Of a DNA stretch of 64,000 nucleotides, positions 60,005-64,000 are shown one piece after another. The notes under the pieces are model-generated. The model ran no database searches, was not told the DNA's origin, and was given only the letters and a program-made list of their open reading frames with translations. The stretch comes from Schistocephalus solidus (Eukaryota; Platyhelminthes; Cestoda; Diphyllobothriidea; Diphyllobothriidae), in NCBI GenBank assembly GCA_017591395.1, contig WEDG01004919.1, positions 50,669 to 114,668 on the forward strand, read 5' to 3'. A program made the translations under genes and the position numbers. Each line of letters opens with the position of its first letter. Position 1 is the stretch's first letter.

Positions 60005-60050
60005 CTGTCTCTGATGATCGGTTCGAGCTGTAATCCGCGAACGTCAGGCC
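60005..60050 (+). ncRNA. Hammerhead-like motif, solo
   Basis: CTGTCTCTGATGA (60005-60017, first core segment intact), a stem II region GGTTCGAGCTGTAATCC, then GCGAACGTCAGGCC where GAAAC is CGAAC. Sequence order equals 34716-34782 and 56976-57008. No PLE coding next to it. Confidence 0.45.
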
Positions 60051-60454
60051 GAGATAAAAGCTTGTCTCAGCTGATCGTATCGACTTATTCTCTGGAGAGC
60101 AGAGATGTTTTTGAGGAATGAAAACTTCATCCTGCCATCTCCGCGCCAGGCCCCACACGGTTACGGATTGCATTTTGACCTTTCGCAGGGCTAAGCCTGC
60201 TGAAATCCATTTGCTCGGCTTTGCAAGCGTTCTTTCTATGCGCACAATATATGGCGGGCCGCATTAATCGGTCCAGTGGCGAGCTAACGGCCTGAAAATC
60301 ATTTGTTACAGAAAGCGAGACAGCAACCAGAGCGAGGCGGCAGCAGGGAAACTATGCTGAAAAGTGCATTCACTACGATCGGTTTAAAGAAAGCTGCTCG
60401 TCGCGTTGTACTTTAGCGACTCAGTTTTAGTGCTCGACGGACACTCGCAGCACT

Positions 60455-60560
60455 AGTAACAGCAGAGACCGGGATGGCCACTTTTGACCTATGAGCTAGC
60501 GGATGCGGCCTTATCCAGACCCTAGTGTTTGGATGCATTTGAGGCTTGAAGCGTACGTCT
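60455..60560 (-). repeat. SINE remnant
   Basis: AGAGACCGGGATGGCCACTTTTGACC is a diverged form of GGAGACCGGAATGGCCATTTCTGGC in the SINE family. A B-box-like GGCTCGAACCCGCGACCTG follows at 60717-60735 and may be a second fragment. Confidence 0.5.
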
Positions 60561-61290
60561 TTCGGTTACGGCAACACCTACGTCGTATGCCATTGAGCGC
60601 GTACAAACCAAACCAGAATAACATTGCAGATTAAGGAGACGAACAACCATTTTGCTTGGACCGAGCAGACTGTCAACTATGCATCAGTCATTACATACCT
60701 GTTTTCAACCGCTGTGGCTCGAACCCGCGACCTGATCGGGTTTAACGTCCGACTTACCCGCAAATGGCCATTTCTGCGACGTTTGCACCGCCATGCGCAT
60801 GGGTTTAACGGCGTCAGGGTGCCCTTCGTGGTGGATACCGTCAGGAGAAAACGCGAGACATCGTCATGCACCACAGTTACGATAGACGCTAATGAAGCCA
60901 GAGTAAAACCGCCAGGAGAGCTCCCATACGAGAGGAAAAAGGCCAGAAGAGAGAGAGAACGTCGCTATGAGTCATCTTTGTGCGCTACTGTCCGTAGACT
61001 GGACGGGTCGGTTTAAAAGGCGCGCATGACGGTTGGTTGCGGTTGGAGACGAGTCAAAGTGAGAGGAGGGAAGTTTGCGTGGGACATCAAAGCAACACAG
61101 GCAGAGACCAGGCACACTGACCGAGTGCCAGAAAGCGAAATTACACTGACAAATCGGGTGACAGGGTACGCAACGGATCAGGAAGAAAGGAGTAGTCACG
61201 ACACTGATGTTATATATATGATGGTAAAGGTAAAACAGGCAAAAGTATAACTGGCCCGTCACGGGAGCGAATTACAGGAGAACTCGCGGA
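60561..61290. other. Unassigned spacer
   Basis: A 130-codon plus-strand frame (60624-61016) overlaps the SINE-like B-box and has no recognised domain, so I do not call it a gene. Confidence 0.35.
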
Positions 61291-61659
61291 TCTAAAAGAG
61301 GACGCAAAGCGTTGGGGAAGGTAGATTCGCGAGAGGGACGACGAAGAACGACGATAAGGGTAGGTGGGCAGACGAGCCAACCAGGGAGTTTTTGTTTTGC
61401 AAAGATCCGTATTGGACCATAAGTAGCCCGGCGTGCGGAAGGTGAGGCGCTAGGTCGGTTACAGCCCTTTTAGCAGGCAAATATGTGACGGAAAAGAGAA
61501 AAGGCGGGTGGAGTCGGGCGGAAGGCTGCAAACGCCAGAATGCGGCCGCGTAGGGCTGTAGATGCAACAACACGCACAACCAACTGTAGTGTGCAAAGAT
61601 GGCAACACCACCTTCACAGGACACAGAGCAAAAGAAACCTATGTGGCCACCTAAAGAGT

Positions 61660-62690
61660 GCGTTAATAAAAAGAAAAGAACAATACGGTGACCGACGGCG
61701 AGGGTCGAGTGAAGACGTTAAAAACATGGAGCAGAGTTGCGCGCGGGGGAAGGGAACTAATGCAGAAACTAGCCAGGCCGAAAAGAGACACCATCTCCAC
61801 CCGGCCAACCAAAGGAGGAGGACTGCTGTTGACTGGCCCTGCGGTGAGCATCAGGCCGCTGTAGTTGCTGCTGCCTGCTGCTGTTGCGGAGCGCGTAGCG
61901 ATGCGAGACCGTTCCGGCAGCTGCTGCAGCGGCTGCCGCCGCCGTCGCGGCTGGCAGCAGCCGCGGGATTCGTGCCCCAAGGCGGCGGGAGGAACGCCAC
62001 CAGGGCCGGCTTGGAGGAAGGAGGGGATGATAATGCCTTGCACCTGCTGTTGCGGTTGTACAGACATCTGCTGTTGTTGTTGTTGTTGTTTGTTGTTGTT
62101 GGGGGTCCAGCCACCGCGTAGAGGTTAGAGTCGCTGATGCATCTATGCTGGGATCCTGGTGGTGGTGGTGATGCTGCTGCAGCGATGGTTGCGATTGCCT
62201 GGTGCGAGCAACGTAGCCAGCAGCAGCAACGCTTAGCAGCAGCGGCGAGCCTGATGGTGACGAGGCCGCCGGTTGGTGATGGGCATGCGTACTGCCGCCG
62301 GCCAGGCGAGATCTCTCCGTGGGGTAGGGGCTTGCGGCACGCAGCCCTGGTCGCCATATAGCCTGCACCCGGCGGCGGAATTGGCTGTAGCAATGGCCTA
62401 GGCTGGAAGATTGGTTGCGGCAGGTGCTGAGTGGTGGTGGTGGGGCGGCAGGAGGCCCACCGAGGCAGAAGGATCCATGCGCTGCGGAGGTGGGAGAGCA
62501 CAGCGCCATTAATGTGTGCGGCATTTGCGGATGGCCCGCCTGGACGAAGCGCGGACTGATTCCCGCGCTGCGTCTGTTGCGTGATGGGCGAAATGCTGTG
62601 GCTGCGGTTGACGACTTTAAGGCGAGCAGTTTGGTTTGGTGTACGCTAGCCGTAGAGAGACAGCATTAGGGGAAGTGGTGCCTATTTTTA
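61660..62690 (-). CDS. Possible exon(s) of a Gln/His/Pro-rich protein, frame unresolved
   Basis: GC-rich block with CAG, CAA, CCA, CAC and GCC triplet runs. On the minus strand three frames are open for long distances: 62524-61769 (251 codons, HHHHHQDPS and poly-Ala), 62501-61851 (216 codons, QHLPQPIFQPRPLLQPIPPP) and 62067-61663 (134 codons, poly-Gln then VQGIIIPSFLQAGPGG). A possible acceptor TTCTTTTCTGCTTGCAG ends near 62680 on that strand. Such sequence is typical of disordered tails of metazoan regulatory proteins, but triplet-rich GC DNA opens several frames by chance. I cannot choose the frame or name the protein. Confidence 0.3.
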
Positions 62691-62699
62691 CCTGCAAGC

Positions 62700-64000
62700 A
62701 GAAAAGAACAGCTGTAGAGGACTCTGAAAGTAACAAGGTGACTTATAAACATATCTTACGTGCCCTACCTCACTGAAACACGAGGGAGTAAAATGAGACA
62801 ATCAACTTTTCGGCATCTAAATGACTGCACAATGTGCTATTAGCCTAACCTATTCGAGGAAAATCTGTTTTTGAAGCAGAATGTGTTTTAAAAATAATTT
62901 TATCAAGTAAAATTTTGAAAATTTCATCTGAAATCAAAGTCCTCTTATACTCTGGCGGTTTTATATTTTGAGTAGCTATCCTCGACTAGGTTTGCGCATC
63001 CACGTGCGTTTTCTCTGAGAAAGGAATTGTGAGTTCTACCCTAAAGGAACTAGACGCACGTTTAAAGAAACGTATGTACGCAGCTTGACCAGGTAGGAAG
63101 GCGCAAGGAAGCGTCATCTGTAGAAACTTGGAAGTTTTATCGTTTTAAGAGTATACAGGATTTGCAGGTATGTGTTGGCTCGTAGCCTGCAGAGGGTAGT
63201 AATGGCAGCTTATTGACATATCTTTTGTCAGCTTTGATCGCGTTAGTTTTCGGTTTTCGGGTTTATCTGCTGTGTTACTGCGGATGAAAAGCACCTTAGA
63301 CTTTAGCATGTGATACTCATGCCATGGTATCGTTTACGCTACTCGTGAATTTAGAAAGAAGGACGGACGAGAGAGAATTAAGTTTTTGACAATACCTTAG
63401 AGCTACTTTATTGTGCGTTGTACAATCTTAAAAACCCCATTTATTACATATTTTTCGAAATGCCCTCAAAAGTTCAAACATTTTAAAAGATTTTGCAAAG
63501 AATATTCATGGTGGCAGCTTACATCCACGAATTATATGCTAAAGGAACGGAGGTAGCTTTCGGAGCTTTAAAATTAAAAGTACGAGGCTTTTAAAGACCG
63601 TGAGAAATTTCCACTGGTAAAGTACCGCATCCGTTTGAGTTAATCAATGACGGCTTATGACCCTACATAATAGCAGGGTCCACATTGATTGGAAAATATG
63701 ATGGAAGGCACTATATGTCATCTGCTTTATAGCATAAAAGATATATGACCTTTTCTTAAACTGCGAAAGTATGGAGCATAGGGTTTTGAAAATGTAAGCG
63801 TGCATACAAAAAGTATTCGGGAATTGAAAATTTCCTAAAACGGAAAGATAGCGTCGTTAGACAGTAGGTTATTGACCCAATTCTTTACCAACAGAGTTCA
63901 ACAACGAACAATTTATAAGGGAATATGCAGAATTTTTCTTGTCACCTGTAAGCCCTAGTTGTTGTGCGGTGATAAATTAAAATATCGAAACTTTGCCTGT
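62700..64000. other. AT-rich spacer, no feature recognised
   Basis: About 1.3 kb with only short open frames and no repeat family seen elsewhere in the window. If a minus-strand gene covers 61.7-62.7 kb, this would be its intron or upstream region. Confidence 0.5.

Noticed and set aside
61540..62128. Plus-strand frames (193 and 87 codons) in the GC-rich block
   Set aside because: They consist of Cys/Leu runs from CTG/TTG triplets complementary to Gln codons on the minus strand, and look like the shadow of minus-strand triplet repeats.

Overview
The window is eukaryotic nuclear DNA, almost certainly from a flatworm and most likely a diphyllobothriidean tapeworm (Spirometra, Dibothriocephalus or Schistocephalus type). 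The reasons are a spliced host gene with multi-kilobase introns, many Penelope-like retroelements (PLEs) with GIY-YIG endonucleases, RTE- and CR1-like LINEs, tRNA-derived SINEs, a Ty3/gypsy LTR element, and a LINE carrying a run of C2H2 zinc fingers, a combination I associate with these worms. The species call is inference.

Positions 702-26161 (+) hold the one host gene I can name: SRRT/ARS2 (Serrate RNA effector), the cap-binding-complex adaptor. Nine exons are assembled here from reading-frame phase, splice signals and match to the animal ARS2 domain order: end of the N-terminal domain, Ser/acidic linker, RRM-like fold, central helical domain, zinc finger, Arg/Gly-rich tail, terminal DLDAP motif. 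Upstream exons lie before the window. About 917 codons are visible. Introns reach 9.1 kb and are filled with retroelements: a tandem tRNA-SINE array (3976-5094), PLE copies (5755-6680, 6685-8040), a CR1-like LINE (8344-11444, minus) bracketed by 131-bp direct repeats, and a second mobile-element mosaic at 18.3-24.96 kb.

Downstream of ARS2 (26.2-61 kb) the DNA is mostly retroelement graveyard: an RTE-like LINE (26773-29373, +), 3' tails of a zinc-finger LINE (29510-30110 and 49540-51310, +), its most complete copy (35908-39790, minus), a structurally complete but mutated Ty3/gypsy element (40774-46048) with 380-bp LTRs and a perfect 5-bp target-site duplication GATTC, a PLE 3' end (56200-56740), and at least seven copies of a non-coding GC-rich interspersed repeat. 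Degenerate TTAGGG-like tracts and microsatellites (TA, ATT, CTT) are scattered through it. I see no second host gene I can name there.

The right end (61.3-62.7 kb) is GC-rich, trinucleotide-repeat-laden DNA with overlapping open frames on the minus strand. It may be exonic (a Gln/His/Pro-rich protein), but the frame cannot be settled by eye. The last 1.3 kb is AT-rich and featureless.

The least expected observations are the recurrent hammerhead-ribozyme-like cores linked to the PLE copies (two followed by a (TA)n tract and a truncated PLE reading frame, one directly after a PLE coding region), the LINE with C-terminal C2H2 fingers, the 131-bp repeats around the CR1 LINE, and a perfect 30-bp hairpin beside the gypsy element.
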